This document shows positions 8,134 through 16,752 of a DNA stretch of 64,000 nt, in pieces. The number at the start of each line of letters is the position of its first letter. Within the stretch, counting starts at the first letter, position 1. Below the pieces are notes generated by a model, which did no database searches, was not told where the DNA came from, and worked only from the letters and a program-made list of their open reading frames with translations. The translations under genes were made by a program, and so were the position numbers. The stretch is from Amycolatopsis iheyensis (lineage in GTDB: Bacteria; Actinomycetota; Actinomycetes; Mycobacteriales; Pseudonocardiaceae), in assembly GCF_024703995.1 (NCBI RefSeq), contig NZ_JAMXQV010000023.1, positions 108,254-172,253 on the forward strand, written 5' to 3'.

Positions 8134-8903
8134 CGGATCTCGACCCCGCCTTCGCGCAGCGCGTCCTTGACGTCGCCGATCTTCAGCTGTCCGAAGTGGA
8201 ACACGCTGGCCGCGAGCACCGCGTCCGCGCCGGTCCGCACCGCGGGCAGGAAGTGCTCCACCGCGCCCGCGCCGCCGCTGGCGATCACCGGGACCCGCAC
8301 GGCCTTGCGGACGAGCTCGATGAGCTCGAGGTCGAAGCCGTTCTTGGTGCCGTCGGCGTCCATCGAGTTGAGCAGGATCTCGCCGACGCCGAGCTCCTCG
8401 CCGCGGGCGGCCCACTCGACGGCGTCGATGCCCGTGCCGCGGCGGCCGCCGTGGGTGGTGACCTCGAAGCCGGACGCGGTCGGCTCGCCGCCTTCGGGCA
8501 CGCGGCGCGCGTCGACCGACAGCACGATGCACTGCGACCCGAACCGGCGCGACGCCTCGTGGAGGAACTCGGGGCGGGCGATGGCGGCGGTGTTGATGCT
8601 GACCTTGTCCGCGCCGGTGCGCAGCAGCCGGTTGACGTCTTCGTTGCTGCGGACGCCGCCGCCGACGGTGAGCGGGATGAACACCTGCTCGGCGGTGCGG
8701 CGGACGACGTCGTAGGTGGTCTCACGGTCGCCGGAAGACGCCGTGACGTCGAGGAACGTCAGCTCGTCGGCCCCTTCGGCGTCGTAACGCCGGGCCAGCT
8801 CGACCGGGTCGCCGGCGTCGCGCAGGCCGGCGAAGTTGACACCCTTCACGACCCGGCCCGCGTCGACGTCGAGACAGGGGATCACCCGCACCGCGACAGA
8901 CAT
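8130..8903 (-). CDS. hisF: Imidazole glycerol phosphate synthase, cyclase subunit
   Basis: HisF joins ammonia from HisH to PRFAR, giving imidazole glycerol phosphate and AICAR. The 257-residue TIM barrel begins VIPCLDVDAGRVVKGVNF with the first catalytic aspartate. The second lies in IVLSVDARR. Phosphate-binding loops VGGGVRS and IASGGAGAVEHF are present. ATG 8903 was chosen as the family start. Its partner hisH lies about 11 kb away on the same strand, with the two halves of the his cluster separated by unrelated genes. Confidence 0.97.
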   Translation of the reverse strand: MSVAVRVIPCLDVDAGRVVKGVNFAGLRDAGDPVELARRYDAEGADELTFLDVTASSGDRETTYDVVRRTAEQVFIPLTVGGGVRSNEDVNRLLRTGADKVSINTAAIARPEFLHEASRRFGSQCIVLSVDARRVPEGGEPTASGFEVTTHGGRRGTGIDAVEWAARGEELGVGEILLNSMDADGTKNGFDLELIELVRKAVRVPVIASGGAGAVEHFLPAVRTGADAVLAASVFHFGQLKIGDVKDALREGGVEIR

Positions 8904-8941
8904 GCCCGCCAGCGTAGTCAAGGGCGTTCTAAGCTCGACCG

Positions 8942-9526
8942 ATGGCACGGGCGGGACGGCGGCCGGGGCAGACCGAGACGCGCGAGAAGATCCTCGACGC
9001 GGCGCGGCACCGGTTCGCCGAGCTGGGGTACGACGGCGCGACGGTCCGCGGGATCGCCGCCGACGCGGGCGTGAACGCGGCCCTGCTGCACCACTTCTTC
9101 GGCAGCAAGCAACAGCTCTTCGCGGCGGCGATGAACCTGCCGGTGAACCCGGCGTCACTGGTCCCGGCGATCCTCGCGGGCCCACGGCCGGGCCTGGGCG
9201 AACGGCTGGTGCGGGCGTTCCTCGCGGTCTGGGCGGCCCCGGAGGGCCGAACACCGTTCATCGCCATGCTGCGCGCGGCGGCGACGAACGAGCAGGTGGC
9301 GCTGATGATGCGCCAGTTCATCGAGCGCACGGTGCTGGCGGAGGTGGCCCGAGCCCTGGAGGTGCCGAAGATCCGGGTGACGGGCATCGCGGCGCAGATG
9401 ATGGGCGTCGCGCTGCTGCGGTACGTGATCAAGCTGCCGCCGCTGGCGGATGCGGACGACGAGGAGATCGTCGCGTTGCTGGCGCCGGTGGCGCAGTACT
9501 ACCTCGACCCACTTCACTCGTTGTAA
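8942..9526 (+). CDS. TetR-family transcriptional regulator
   Basis: A 194-residue TetR regulator with its HTH near residues 15-60 (ILDAARHRFAELGYDGATVR, HHFFGSKQQLF). It is related along its length to the TetR protein divergent from trpE, including LGERLVRAFL-x-W and the MG-x-xLLRYV region. It is divergent from hisF with only 38 bases between the starts, too little for two separate full promoters. An effect on hisF is therefore possible but unproven, and no palindrome stands out in this gap. Confidence 0.88.
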   Translation: MARAGRRPGQTETREKILDAARHRFAELGYDGATVRGIAADAGVNAALLHHFFGSKQQLFAAAMNLPVNPASLVPAILAGPRPGLGERLVRAFLAVWAAPEGRTPFIAMLRAAATNEQVALMMRQFIERTVLAEVARALEVPKIRVTGIAAQMMGVALLRYVIKLPPLADADDEEIVALLAPVAQYYLDPLHSL

Positions 9527-9588
9527 GATGGCGACTTCGTACGGTTAGCCGGGGAGGGCTGGCGTGGAAGTTCCGTCGGGGGTCGTTC

Positions 9589-9996
9589 GTGGCTGAGTAC
9601 GACCCGAACACCCGTCGGGCTCCGCTGCGGCCGCTGGTCCCGCACAGCGGGTCGTACGACGGTGCAGCCGAGGCCGGTGGTGCCGGTTTCGAGTACGACG
9701 AAGCGACGCTGCACAGCCTCGCCCGCGAGTGGCGCGACCTGGCGAACGAGTTTCGGAATGACATCAAGAACGCGGAAGCGATCGCCCGCACGCAAGGTCC
9801 TGGTCTCGACTACGCCAGTGAGCAGAACGCGAAACTGGTTCGATCCTCCGGCCAGACTCTCGCGGACACGTTGCAACAGCGGGCTGACTACTGTGACTCG
9901 ATGGCCGACAAGTTCGCAGCCGCGCTGGGCAAGTACGCGACTGCTGAAGACACTCACGCCACCGAGATCGGCGACTCCGCGAAAGGCATCATCTAG
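9589..9996 (+). CDS. Small helical protein, probable type VII-associated (ESX-like)
   Basis: A 135-residue, largely helical protein. A W-x-D-L-A motif (LAREWRDLANEFRNDI) sits at about residues 42-57, followed by coiled helices (DTLQQRADYCDSMADKFAAA) and the end GKYATAEDTHATEIGDSA. The size, helical hairpin character and coupling to a DUF3558 lipoprotein resemble small ESX-like proteins of Pseudonocardiaceae, but the classic W-x-G turn is absent. GTG 9589 was chosen for the GGGGG leader just upstream. Secretion is inference. It shares its last base with the next gene's start. Confidence 0.6.
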   Translation: MAEYDPNTRRAPLRPLVPHSGSYDGAAEAGGAGFEYDEATLHSLAREWRDLANEFRNDIKNAEAIARTQGPGLDYASEQNAKLVRSSGQTLADTLQQRADYCDSMADKFAAALGKYATAEDTHATEIGDSAKGII

Positions 9997-10604
9997 TGCG
10001 CCGAGTTCTTCTCCTGACCTGCGCCGGGCTCATGGTGCTTACCGCATGTTCGCCCTCGGTCTCCGGCAAGGCTCTACCGGCTTCCACCCCACCCTCGGCC
10101 GACGGCGGGCAAGTCCCCGGCCCCGGTGTCCCGAAGGTCGAGGTTCCGCTCGACACCGAAGCCTTCAAGTCCGCGCCGTGCACCGCACTGTCACAGGACC
10201 AGGTGACCGAACTGTTCGGCTACCCGGTGGCACCCAAGCCAGACCCCACGGGCCCGGGCGGTCCTGGATGCGACTGGGACACGGTCGACGGCTCCCGCGC
10301 GAGTGCGCACGTTCTCTTCACGACCGTCGACGACCTCGGGCTGACCAGCGTGTACCGCGCCCAAGGAAAGGCGTACAAGTTCTTCCAGCCGTTGGCAGCG
10401 ATCGAGGGCTACCCCGTGGTCGCCTATGGGACTTCCGACGCCCGTTCGACCGGCCGCTGTTCGGTGGCGCTGGGGACGACCGACCACTCGACCGTGGACA
10501 TCACGATCTTCCAGACGAAGGAGAAGATCGGCAAAACCGATCCGTGCGAGGTAGCCCACGCAGTGGCAGAGAAGGTCCTCGCTTCCCTGAAATCAGGGCG
10601 CTGA
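9996..10604 (+). CDS. DUF3558 lipoprotein
   Basis: A 202-residue secreted lipoprotein. A signal peptide of about 18 residues ends in the lipobox LTAC, so the mature protein should be anchored by a diacylated cysteine. The body has the DUF3558 pattern: APCTALSQDQVTELFG, paired cysteines (GPGCDWD, GRCSVALG, DPCEVA). DUF3558 proteins are common in actinobacteria next to ESX-like genes, but their function is unknown. The GTG start overlaps the stop of the preceding gene by one base (TAGTG), so the two are probably co-translated. Confidence 0.85.
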   Translation: MRRVLLLTCAGLMVLTACSPSVSGKALPASTPPSADGGQVPGPGVPKVEVPLDTEAFKSAPCTALSQDQVTELFGYPVAPKPDPTGPGGPGCDWDTVDGSRASAHVLFTTVDDLGLTSVYRAQGKAYKFFQPLAAIEGYPVVAYGTSDARSTGRCSVALGTTDHSTVDITIFQTKEKIGKTDPCEVAHAVAEKVLASLKSGR

Positions 10605-10655
10605 TGGCACCCGCCGTTCACACCAAGGACACCCGATTCGTCTAGTTTGCGCCGC

Positions 10656-11789
10656 GTGCGCAGACTCCTCCCCGTGGCCGCAGCCGCCCTCGTCCTGTTG
10701 ACCGCCTCCCCCGCCCACGCAAGCGCGAAGGATCCCTCCCCCGTCCTCCAGACCCAGACCTTCGCCGAGCCCGCCGACGCCGACGACCCCGCGATCTGGG
10801 TGCACCCCCGCGATCCCGGACGCAGCATCGTGCTCGGCACGCTCAAGGAGGGCGGCCTCGCCGCGTTCGACCTGAACGCGCGGACCCTGCAGATCGTCCC
10901 CGCCGGGCCCGGCGGCCGGTTCAACAACGTCGACGTCGTCGGTGACCTGGCCGTTGTGAGCGATCGTGGGCAGGACCGGGTCCGCGTCTACCGGATCGAC
11001 CCGGCCCACACGCCCGTGCTGCGGGACGTCACCGACCCCGCCGCCGGCCGGGTGTTCCCGGAGTCCGATGTGGACGAACAGCGCACCGCCTACGGCCTCG
11101 CCGCCGGCCGGGATCCGAAGACCGGGACGCGGTGGGTGGCCGTCACCCGCCGCCACGAGACGCGCGTCGCGCTGCTCCAGCTCGTCGACCGGCCCGGCGG
11201 CATGGTCGGCACCGCGCCGCTCGCCACCATCGACCTGCCTTCGTCGTTCCGGCTGCCGGACGGCACGACCTGGTCGCCGTGCGAGGAGCCGGGCGAGGGC
11301 CCGCAGCTGGAAGGGTCCGTGCTCGACGGCGGCGTGCTCTACACCGCCCAGGAAGACGTCGGGATCTGGCGGATCCCGGTCTCGACCCGCGGCTTCGGGC
11401 GGCCCGAGCTGCTCGACCGCGTGCGCTCCTACGGCGTCCCCGCGCGCTGGGACGCGGCCACCGAGGAGTGCGTCGCCGATGGTCCGGACCCCGGCTTCGG
11501 CGGCAAGTGGCTCGAGGCCGACGCCGAAGGCCTGGCCCTCGCCCACGGCAAGCTGTTCGCCTCCAGCCAGGGCGACTCGCGGTTCGTCGTCTACGGCCCG
11601 CGGACGCGCGACCTGCGGATCGTCGCGGGCCGGGGCACGGACTCGGTCGAGCACTCGGACGGCTCGGCGATCAGCACCGCCTACCTGGGCCGCCGGTTCC
11701 CGCACGGCCTCCTGGTGGTCCACGACGGCGAGCGCGACCCGGGCACGGGCTTCGCGTTCGTGCGCCTTGAGGACGTCATCCCGCGCTGA
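10656..11789 (+). CDS. Secreted beta-propeller phytase-like protein
   Basis: A 377-residue protein with a signal peptide (VRRLLPVAAAALVLLTASPAHA) and beta-propeller phytase features: ADADDPAIWVHPRDPGRSIV at the N-terminus, NNVDVVGDLAVVSDRG, and a calcium-rich acidic pattern through the blades. Family members release phosphate from myo-inositol hexakisphosphate outside the cell with calcium. GTG 10656 gives a normal signal peptide; a TTG three codons earlier is possible. Substrate is inferred from the family. The gene stands alone with a sigma-factor gene downstream. Confidence 0.8.
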   Translation: MRRLLPVAAAALVLLTASPAHASAKDPSPVLQTQTFAEPADADDPAIWVHPRDPGRSIVLGTLKEGGLAAFDLNARTLQIVPAGPGGRFNNVDVVGDLAVVSDRGQDRVRVYRIDPAHTPVLRDVTDPAAGRVFPESDVDEQRTAYGLAAGRDPKTGTRWVAVTRRHETRVALLQLVDRPGGMVGTAPLATIDLPSSFRLPDGTTWSPCEEPGEGPQLEGSVLDGGVLYTAQEDVGIWRIPVSTRGFGRPELLDRVRSYGVPARWDAATEECVADGPDPGFGGKWLEADAEGLALAHGKLFASSQGDSRFVVYGPRTRDLRIVAGRGTDSVEHSDGSAISTAYLGRRFPHGLLVVHDGERDPGTGFAFVRLEDVIPR

Positions 11790-11823
11790 GCCGCCCGGCA
11801 CCCGAAAAAAAGATCACGCCCGC

Positions 11824-12357
11824 ATGCATCAGCCCGGGCCCCTCGCGCGTCCATGGAGCGTGGGTTTCGAAGACTTCGTGGCGGAGCGGCTGGACGGGCT
11901 GCTGCGTTATGCCACCGTCCTGACGAACGACCCGCACCTGGCGCAGGACATCGTCCAGGACGTGCTGCTGCGCGCCCAGCAGCGGTGGGCCACGATCGCC
12001 GCGCCGCCGACCTACGTGCGGCGGATGGTCACCAACGAGTACCTGTCGTGGCGGCGGCGGGCGGTCCGCCGGATGGTGCCGAGCAGCCACGACGTCCTCG
12101 ACGCGCTCGGTCCGCCCGAAGCCGACCCGGCCACCGCCTACGACGAGCGGGACGCCATGCTCGGCCTGCTGGAGACCCTGCCCCGCAAGCAACGCGCGGC
12201 GGTCGTGCTCCGCTACTACGAGAGCTACTCCGACGAGGAGATCGCCGCCGTCCTGCGCTGCGGCGTCTCCACCGTGCGCAGCCAGATCTCCCGCGCCCTC
12301 GCCACGCTGCGGACCGTCCCGCGTGCCGACGTCCTCACCACCGGAGACCACGGATGA
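11824..12357 (+). CDS. ECF sigma factor, SigE-like actinobacterial group
   Basis: A 177-residue extracytoplasmic-function sigma factor. Region 2 (FEDFVAERLDGLLRYATVLT, DIVQDVLLRAQQRW) binds the -10 element. Region 4 (LPRKQRAAVVLRYYESYSDE, GVSTVRSQISRAL) binds the -35 element. The ATG start is the first in frame; a GTG twelve codons on (11860) would also leave the domains intact. The stop overlaps the next start as ATGA; that gene encodes a single-pass membrane protein likely to be its anti-sigma partner. The inducing signal is unknown. Confidence 0.9.
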   Translation: MHQPGPLARPWSVGFEDFVAERLDGLLRYATVLTNDPHLAQDIVQDVLLRAQQRWATIAAPPTYVRRMVTNEYLSWRRRAVRRMVPSSHDVLDALGPPEADPATAYDERDAMLGLLETLPRKQRAAVVLRYYESYSDEEIAAVLRCGVSTVRSQISRALATLRTVPRADVLTTGDHG

Positions 12358-13316
12358 CCCGCAGCGAGCACGAGACCGAGACGCTGATCCGGGAGAGCCT
12401 CGACCGCCTCGCCGCCCGCGCCCCCGACGGCCGGGCGGTCCGCGAAGCGCTCGCGAGGCGCGAACGCCGCCCGGCGGGCCGGCTCGCGCTGGTCGCCGCG
12501 GCGGTGGTCGTGCTGGTCGCCGGGGTCTTCGTCGGCACCCAGGTGGTCACCTCGACCGACCTGGAACCCGCCGCCGGGCGCCCGGTGCTCGGCTACAGCC
12601 CGGACTGGCTGCCGGACGGCTTCACCGAGCAGTACCGCGAAGGCGGCCCCGGCACGACACCGCAGGTCCGGCGGTGGTTCGCCGGGCCGGCCGCGATCAC
12701 GCTCTCGGCGTACTCCACCGACGACCCCGAGTGGTCGCGGACGGCGCTGCGGATCGCGTCGGTCAAGGACCAGGTTGTGGTGCACGGCCGCGTCGCGATG
12801 GTCACCGGCGACACCGGCGGGGCGGCCTTGCTCACCTGGCTCTTCGACGCCGGCCACGTGCTGACCGCCCAGGTCGACGGCGTGCCCGACGCCCGCGCCG
12901 TCGCCCAGCGGGTCGCCGAGAACGTCACCGCCGAACCGGTCGGCGTCCACGGCGAGCTGCGTTTCGGCCCGCTCCCGGCCGGGCTGGCCGAACGCTCGGC
13001 CGCGGTGCAGGGCACCCGCCCGGACGACGCGAGCACCGAGCTGACCGCGACCGGCCCGGCGGGCCCGGTCCGGGCCGTGGCGAGCACGGGTTCGCCCGGC
13101 GTGAACGGCGCCGCGCCTATCACCGTGCGCGGCGGCCAAGGGTTCTTCGTGGCGGCGAAGAACGGCGAGGCGGCGATGGTCGCGGTCAAGCTGCCGTCCG
13201 GGCGGTGGCTGACGGTGTCGGGCGCGCGCCCGGAGACCGAGCTGGTCGCCGTCGCGGACGGCGTCCGGCTCGACCCCGCCCCGGACTACCGGTGGCTCGG
13301 CCGGGCTACCAGCTGA
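12354..13316 (+). CDS. Probable membrane-bound anti-sigma partner
   Basis: A 320-residue protein with a short cytoplasmic N-terminus (about 40 residues, ETETLIRESLDRLAARAP), one transmembrane segment near residues 43-63 (LALVAAAVVVLVAGVFVGTQ), and a 250-residue outer domain of unknown fold. This layout, with translational coupling to the sigma gene, is typical of anti-sigma or sigma-regulating proteins. No zinc-binding HxxxCxxC motif is present, so it is not a classical ZAS protein. The 3' end overlaps the convergent gene by 11 bases. Confidence 0.7.
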   Translation: MTRSEHETETLIRESLDRLAARAPDGRAVREALARRERRPAGRLALVAAAVVVLVAGVFVGTQVVTSTDLEPAAGRPVLGYSPDWLPDGFTEQYREGGPGTTPQVRRWFAGPAAITLSAYSTDDPEWSRTALRIASVKDQVVVHGRVAMVTGDTGGAALLTWLFDAGHVLTAQVDGVPDARAVAQRVAENVTAEPVGVHGELRFGPLPAGLAERSAAVQGTRPDDASTELTATGPAGPVRAVASTGSPGVNGAAPITVRGGQGFFVAAKNGEAAMVAVKLPSGRWLTVSGARPETELVAVADGVRLDPAPDYRWLGRATS

Positions 13317-14253
13317 CCATCGGGAACCAGATGATCCCGAGCCGGCCGAGCACTCGGATGTCCCAGTACAGCACCGTGAACGTGCCGCCGACGAGCAGTG
13401 CCGCCCCGGTGACCGTGGCGACGCGGGCGGGCTTCGCGGCCAGCCAACGCTGGACGCGCCCGCCGGTGGCGTGCGTCAGGAGCAGGAACAGCACCGCCAT
13501 GACGACGATGTTGCCGAGCGACTGCAGGGCGAACGCGGCCGCACCGTAGACGACGTTGTGCTGCTCGGCGGCGCTGCGGAACATGACGCGGAACAACGGG
13601 TACGGCCGGCCGATGAGGAAGCCGCCGATGAGCGCGCCCATCAGGACCAGCGGCGCGACCGGGTGGCGGGCGACGAACCCGGCGAACGGGTTGGGCACGA
13701 TGCCGAGCGCGATCAGGCCCATGACCAGGAACACGATGCCGACGACGCCGAAGGCGACCATGGACTGGATGCTGCGCGGGGTGAGGCCGCTGCCGGTCGC
13801 GGTGGAGAACTGCGGCATCCGCGTGCCGACGAGCGCGACGACCACGCCGTAACCGATCGACACGGTGAGCATGCCGGCGGCGATCCAGCCGAGCGGCTTG
13901 AGCGTGGTGGCGAAGCGCCGCTTCTCGTTCGCCTGGCCGCTGACCAGCGGGGCGACCGCGCCGAAGGCGGCGATGTTGCAGGCGGTGAACGAGCCCGCGA
14001 GCCCGGAGACGAAGGCGAACAACGTCCCGGCGAGGACCCCGCTGATCGGGGTCGCTTTCGCGTCGTGGCCGAGGATTCCGTTCGCGACGCTGTCGCCGAT
14101 CACCGAGTCGACGAACGGCGCCGACCACAGCGCGGTGAGCGCGAAGCCCGCCAGGATCGCGACGAGCGCGACCACGGTGCGCCGCGCGGGGTAGGGCCCC
14201 GCGCCGAAGAAACGCGCTTGCGGGTGAACCGGTACTGCCTGCGTGACGGCCAT
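13306..14253 (-). CDS. Polytopic membrane protein, family unresolved
   Basis: A 315-residue protein with about seven to eight transmembrane helices. One loop-helix, GLAGSFTACNIAAFGAVAPL, has a small-residue/cysteine pattern reminiscent of CcdA/DsbD-type transmembrane proteins, but a second conserved cysteine is not evident. Another segment reads IGGFLIGRPYPLFRVMF. ATG 14253 is supported by CGGAGGGCAGG seven bases upstream. Possible roles include thiol redox or sulphur transport, but neither is supported beyond this resemblance. It is divergent from the ABC exporter genes. Confidence 0.6.
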   Translation of the reverse strand: MAVTQAVPVHPQARFFGAGPYPARRTVVALVAILAGFALTALWSAPFVDSVIGDSVANGILGHDAKATPISGVLAGTLFAFVSGLAGSFTACNIAAFGAVAPLVSGQANEKRRFATTLKPLGWIAAGMLTVSIGYGVVVALVGTRMPQFSTATGSGLTPRSIQSMVAFGVVGIVFLVMGLIALGIVPNPFAGFVARHPVAPLVLMGALIGGFLIGRPYPLFRVMFRSAAEQHNVVYGAAAFALQSLGNIVVMAVLFLLLTHATGGRVQRWLAAKPARVATVTGAALLVGGTFTVLYWDIRVLGRLGIIWFPMVSW

Positions 14254-14361
14254 CGACCTGCCCTCCGGTGCATGGGTGGAGCCCAACCCGAAAATCGTCG
14301 CAAACCAAGAGGTTGACGCGCTTCTGCCGACGTGCGGGATCCGGTTCCGCCGGCTGCCCCC

Positions 14362-14399
14362 TTGACGGCCGCTTCTCATCGCGCGCAGAATTAAACACA
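14362..14399 (+). promoter_or_regulatory. Promoter for the ABC exporter, apparently leaderless
   Basis: TTGACG (14362-14367) and CAGAAT (14386-14391) form a -35/-10 pair with an 18-base spacer. The expected transcription start falls at about 14398-14399, on the A of the ATG start codon. No Shine-Dalgarno sequence precedes that ATG. Together these suggest a leaderless mRNA, which is common in actinobacteria. Confidence 0.5.
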
Positions 14400-15112
14400 T
14401 GACTAATTCTGCGCTGGCGGTCACCGGCCTGCGGGTCCGGCGCGGTGGCCGGGTGGTCGTGCGCGACGTGAGCTTCGAGGTGCCCCGCGGCGCCGTCACC
14501 GGGCTGCTCGGCCCGAGTGGCTGCGGCAAGACGACGTTGCTGCGCACGGTCGTCGGCGTGCAGATCGTCGAAGGCGGCACGGTCACCGTGCTCGGGCTGC
14601 CGGCCGGCAGCCCGCCACTGCGGCGGCGGATCGGCTACGCCACGCAGAACCCGGCGATCTACGCGGACCTGACCGTCCGGGAGGCCCTGCGGTACTTCGC
14701 CGCGGTGCTGCGCGCCCCGGCGTCCGATGTGGACCGGGTGATCGCCGAAGTCGGCCTGGCCGACCACGCCGGCAAGCTCGTCGGCTCGCTGTCCGGTGGG
14801 CAGCACAACCGGGCGAACCTCGCCGTCGCGCTGCTGGGGAAGCCGGAGCTGCTGGTGCTCGACGAGCCGACCGTCGGGCTCGACCCGGTGCTGCGCGACG
14901 AGCTGTGGGCGTTGTTCCGCCGGCTCGCCGACGCGGGCGCGACGCTGCTGGTCTCCAGCCACGTCATGGACGAGGCGGCGCGCTGCGACCGCCTCCTGCT
15001 GATGCGCGAAGGCGTCCTGCTGGCCGACGACGCGCCCTTGGCCCTGCGCGAGCGCACCGGCGCCGCGGACCTCGAAGGGGCCTTCCTGCACCTGGTGAGG
15101 ACCGCATCGTGA
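14399..15112 (+). CDS. ABC transporter ATP-binding protein (ABC-2 type exporter)
   Basis: A 237-residue ATPase that powers the membrane permease encoded next. Walker A is GPSGCGKTT (about residues 38-46), the signature is LSGGQHNRANLAVALL, and Walker B with the catalytic glutamate is LLVLDEPTVGLDP, followed by the switch histidine in VSSHVMDEAARCD. The signature has HN instead of the common QQ. It belongs to the DrrA/CcmA-like exporter ATPases; the substrate is unknown. No ribosome site precedes the ATG (see the promoter entry). Its stop overlaps the permease start as GTGA. Confidence 0.93.
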   Translation: MTNSALAVTGLRVRRGGRVVVRDVSFEVPRGAVTGLLGPSGCGKTTLLRTVVGVQIVEGGTVTVLGLPAGSPPLRRRIGYATQNPAIYADLTVREALRYFAAVLRAPASDVDRVIAEVGLADHAGKLVGSLSGGQHNRANLAVALLGKPELLVLDEPTVGLDPVLRDELWALFRRLADAGATLLVSSHVMDEAARCDRLLLMREGVLLADDAPLALRERTGAADLEGAFLHLVRTAS

Positions 15113-15843
15113 ACCCGGCACTGACGCTCGCCACCACGCGGCGCATCCTGACGCAGCTGCGGCACGACCCGCGCACCGTCGTGATGCTGGTCCTGGTGCC
15201 GACGCTGCTGATGATCCTGCTGCGGTACGTCTTCAACTCGACGCTGGTGTTCAGCCACATCGCGCCCGCGCTGCTCGGCGTGTTCCCGTTCCTGATCATG
15301 TTCCTGATCGCGTCGATCACGACGTTGCGGGAGCGCACCACGGCGACCCTCGAACGGCTGATGACGCTCCCGATCGGCCGGCTCGACCTGCTCTTCGGCT
15401 ACGCGCTGGCGTTCGGCGCGATCGCCGTCGTGCAGGTCGCGCTGGCGGCGGGGGTGTCGCTGTGGTGGCTCGGGCTCGACCTCGCCGGTTCGGTCGGCAT
15501 GCTGCTGGTGATCGCGGTGCTGGACGCGCTGCTGGGCATGGCGCTCGGGCTGTTCGTCAGCGCGTTCGCGCGCACCGAGTTCCAGGCCATCCAGTTCATG
15601 CCGGTGTTCGTGCTACCGCAGATCCTGCTGTGCGGGCTGTTCGTGCCGCGTGACGACATGGGCTGGCTGCTGCGGTGGCTGTCGGACGTGATGCCGCTGT
15701 CGTACGCGGTCGAGGCGCTGACCCGCGTGACGGCGTCGTCGACGGTGGACGCGGTGATCCTGCGCAACCTCGTGGTGGTGGCGTGCTGCGCGCTGCTGGC
15801 GCTGGTGCTCGGCGCGGCGACGCTGCGGCGGCGGACGCCCTGA
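15109..15843 (+). CDS. ABC-2 type transporter permease
   Basis: A 244-residue permease with six hydrophobic segments and the ABC-2 C-terminal pattern (QFMPVFVLPQILLCGLFVPR, MPLSYAVEALTRV). GTG 15109 overlaps the ATPase stop. With that ATPase it should form an exporter in the cytoplasmic membrane, of the type used for drugs, lipids or polysaccharides. Nothing nearby identifies the substrate. Confidence 0.9.
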   Translation: MNPALTLATTRRILTQLRHDPRTVVMLVLVPTLLMILLRYVFNSTLVFSHIAPALLGVFPFLIMFLIASITTLRERTTATLERLMTLPIGRLDLLFGYALAFGAIAVVQVALAAGVSLWWLGLDLAGSVGMLLVIAVLDALLGMALGLFVSAFARTEFQAIQFMPVFVLPQILLCGLFVPRDDMGWLLRWLSDVMPLSYAVEALTRVTASSTVDAVILRNLVVVACCALLALVLGAATLRRRTP

Positions 15844-15856
15844 CTACCGTGGGGCC

Positions 15857-16243
15857 ATGGCATCCGAAACGGACCGGCTCGCGGCCGAGCGCTACGTCGT
15901 CCTGACCACGTTCCGCCGAGACGGGCGTGCGGTGCCGACCCCGATCTGGGTGGCCGGCGATGGCGGCGAGCTCGTGCTGTGGTCGGAGCGGAAGGCGGGC
16001 AAGGTCAAGCGCATCCGCAACAGCGGCCGCGTCGAGGTCCAGGCGTGCGACCTGCGTGGGCAGAAAACGCACGGCGCGGTGGTCGGCGGCCAGGCGAGGC
16101 TGCTGGACCTGGCCGAGACCGAGCGCGTGCGGAAGGCGATCGCACGCAAGTACGGCATCGTCGGGCGCGTGACGATGTTCTTCTCGAAGCTGCGCGGCCC
16201 GGCCGACCGCACGGTGGGGATCGCGGTCAAGCTGGACGACTGA
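15857..16243 (+). CDS. PPOX-class F420-dependent oxidoreductase
   Basis: A 128-residue split-barrel protein of the pyridoxamine-phosphate-oxidase-like superfamily. Family marks are TTFRRDGRAVPTPIWVAGDG, LVLWSERKAGKVKRIRNSGR and VEVQACDLRGQKTHGAVVGG. Close actinobacterial groups use F420 rather than FMN, which is why the F420 label is used; the cofactor is inference. It begins 14 bases after the permease gene, so it may be read through from the exporter operon. Confidence 0.82.
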   Translation: MASETDRLAAERYVVLTTFRRDGRAVPTPIWVAGDGGELVLWSERKAGKVKRIRNSGRVEVQACDLRGQKTHGAVVGGQARLLDLAETERVRKAIARKYGIVGRVTMFFSKLRGPADRTVGIAVKLDD

Positions 16244-16712
16244 AGGCCCGGAAGCCGCGCCGGAGGTAGTTCGGCAGCGCGTTCGGGTGATCGAGCGTCG
16301 AGGTGTGCAGCCAGACGCGCCGGGTCCCGGGCACGGCCCACGCGTCGGCGACGACGAGGGTGAGCGCGTACCCGCCGAGTCCTTTCCCGACGAACTCGGG
16401 CAACAGGCCGAAGGTGGTGATCTCGACGCTGTTGCCGGGCTGCGCCTCGAAGTCCGCGGCGCCGGCGACCTCGCCGCGGTATTCGACGAGCCGGTACCGG
16501 CGTTCCGGTTCGGCGAGCCAGGTTTCCCAGGCGTCGTCCGTGCGGGCGGCGCTCGGCCAGGCGTAGGGCGTCCCGATCCGCACGTGCAGGTCTTGGATGT
16601 CCGGCCCCGGCTCGGTGGCCTCGAGGCTGACGCCGTCGACGACGGGCGCGGGGTTGAACTGCCCGACGGTGGTCATCTCGAGCTGGGTGACGATCTCCTC
16701 CACCCGCGGCAA
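16227..16712 (-). CDS. GNAT-family N-acetyltransferase
   Basis: A 161-residue GNAT acetyltransferase. The acetyl-CoA binding motif A appears as ITTFGLLPEFVGKGLGGYAL, and motif B as WLHTSTLDHPNALPNYLRRG. The acceptor is unknown. The TTG start at 16712 is weak; GTG 16703 or ATG 16676 (MTTVGQFNPAP) may be the true start, and all keep the catalytic domain. The 3' end overlaps the convergent PPOX gene by 17 bases. Confidence 0.85.
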   Translation of the reverse strand: MPRVEEIVTQLEMTTVGQFNPAPVVDGVSLEATEPGPDIQDLHVRIGTPYAWPSAARTDDAWETWLAEPERRYRLVEYRGEVAGAADFEAQPGNSVEITTFGLLPEFVGKGLGGYALTLVVADAWAVPGTRRVWLHTSTLDHPNALPNYLRRGFRAFSRPA

Positions 16713-16752
16713 CCTAGGGGAAGCGGGCGGTCGCTGTCAGCCGCTTTTCGGC

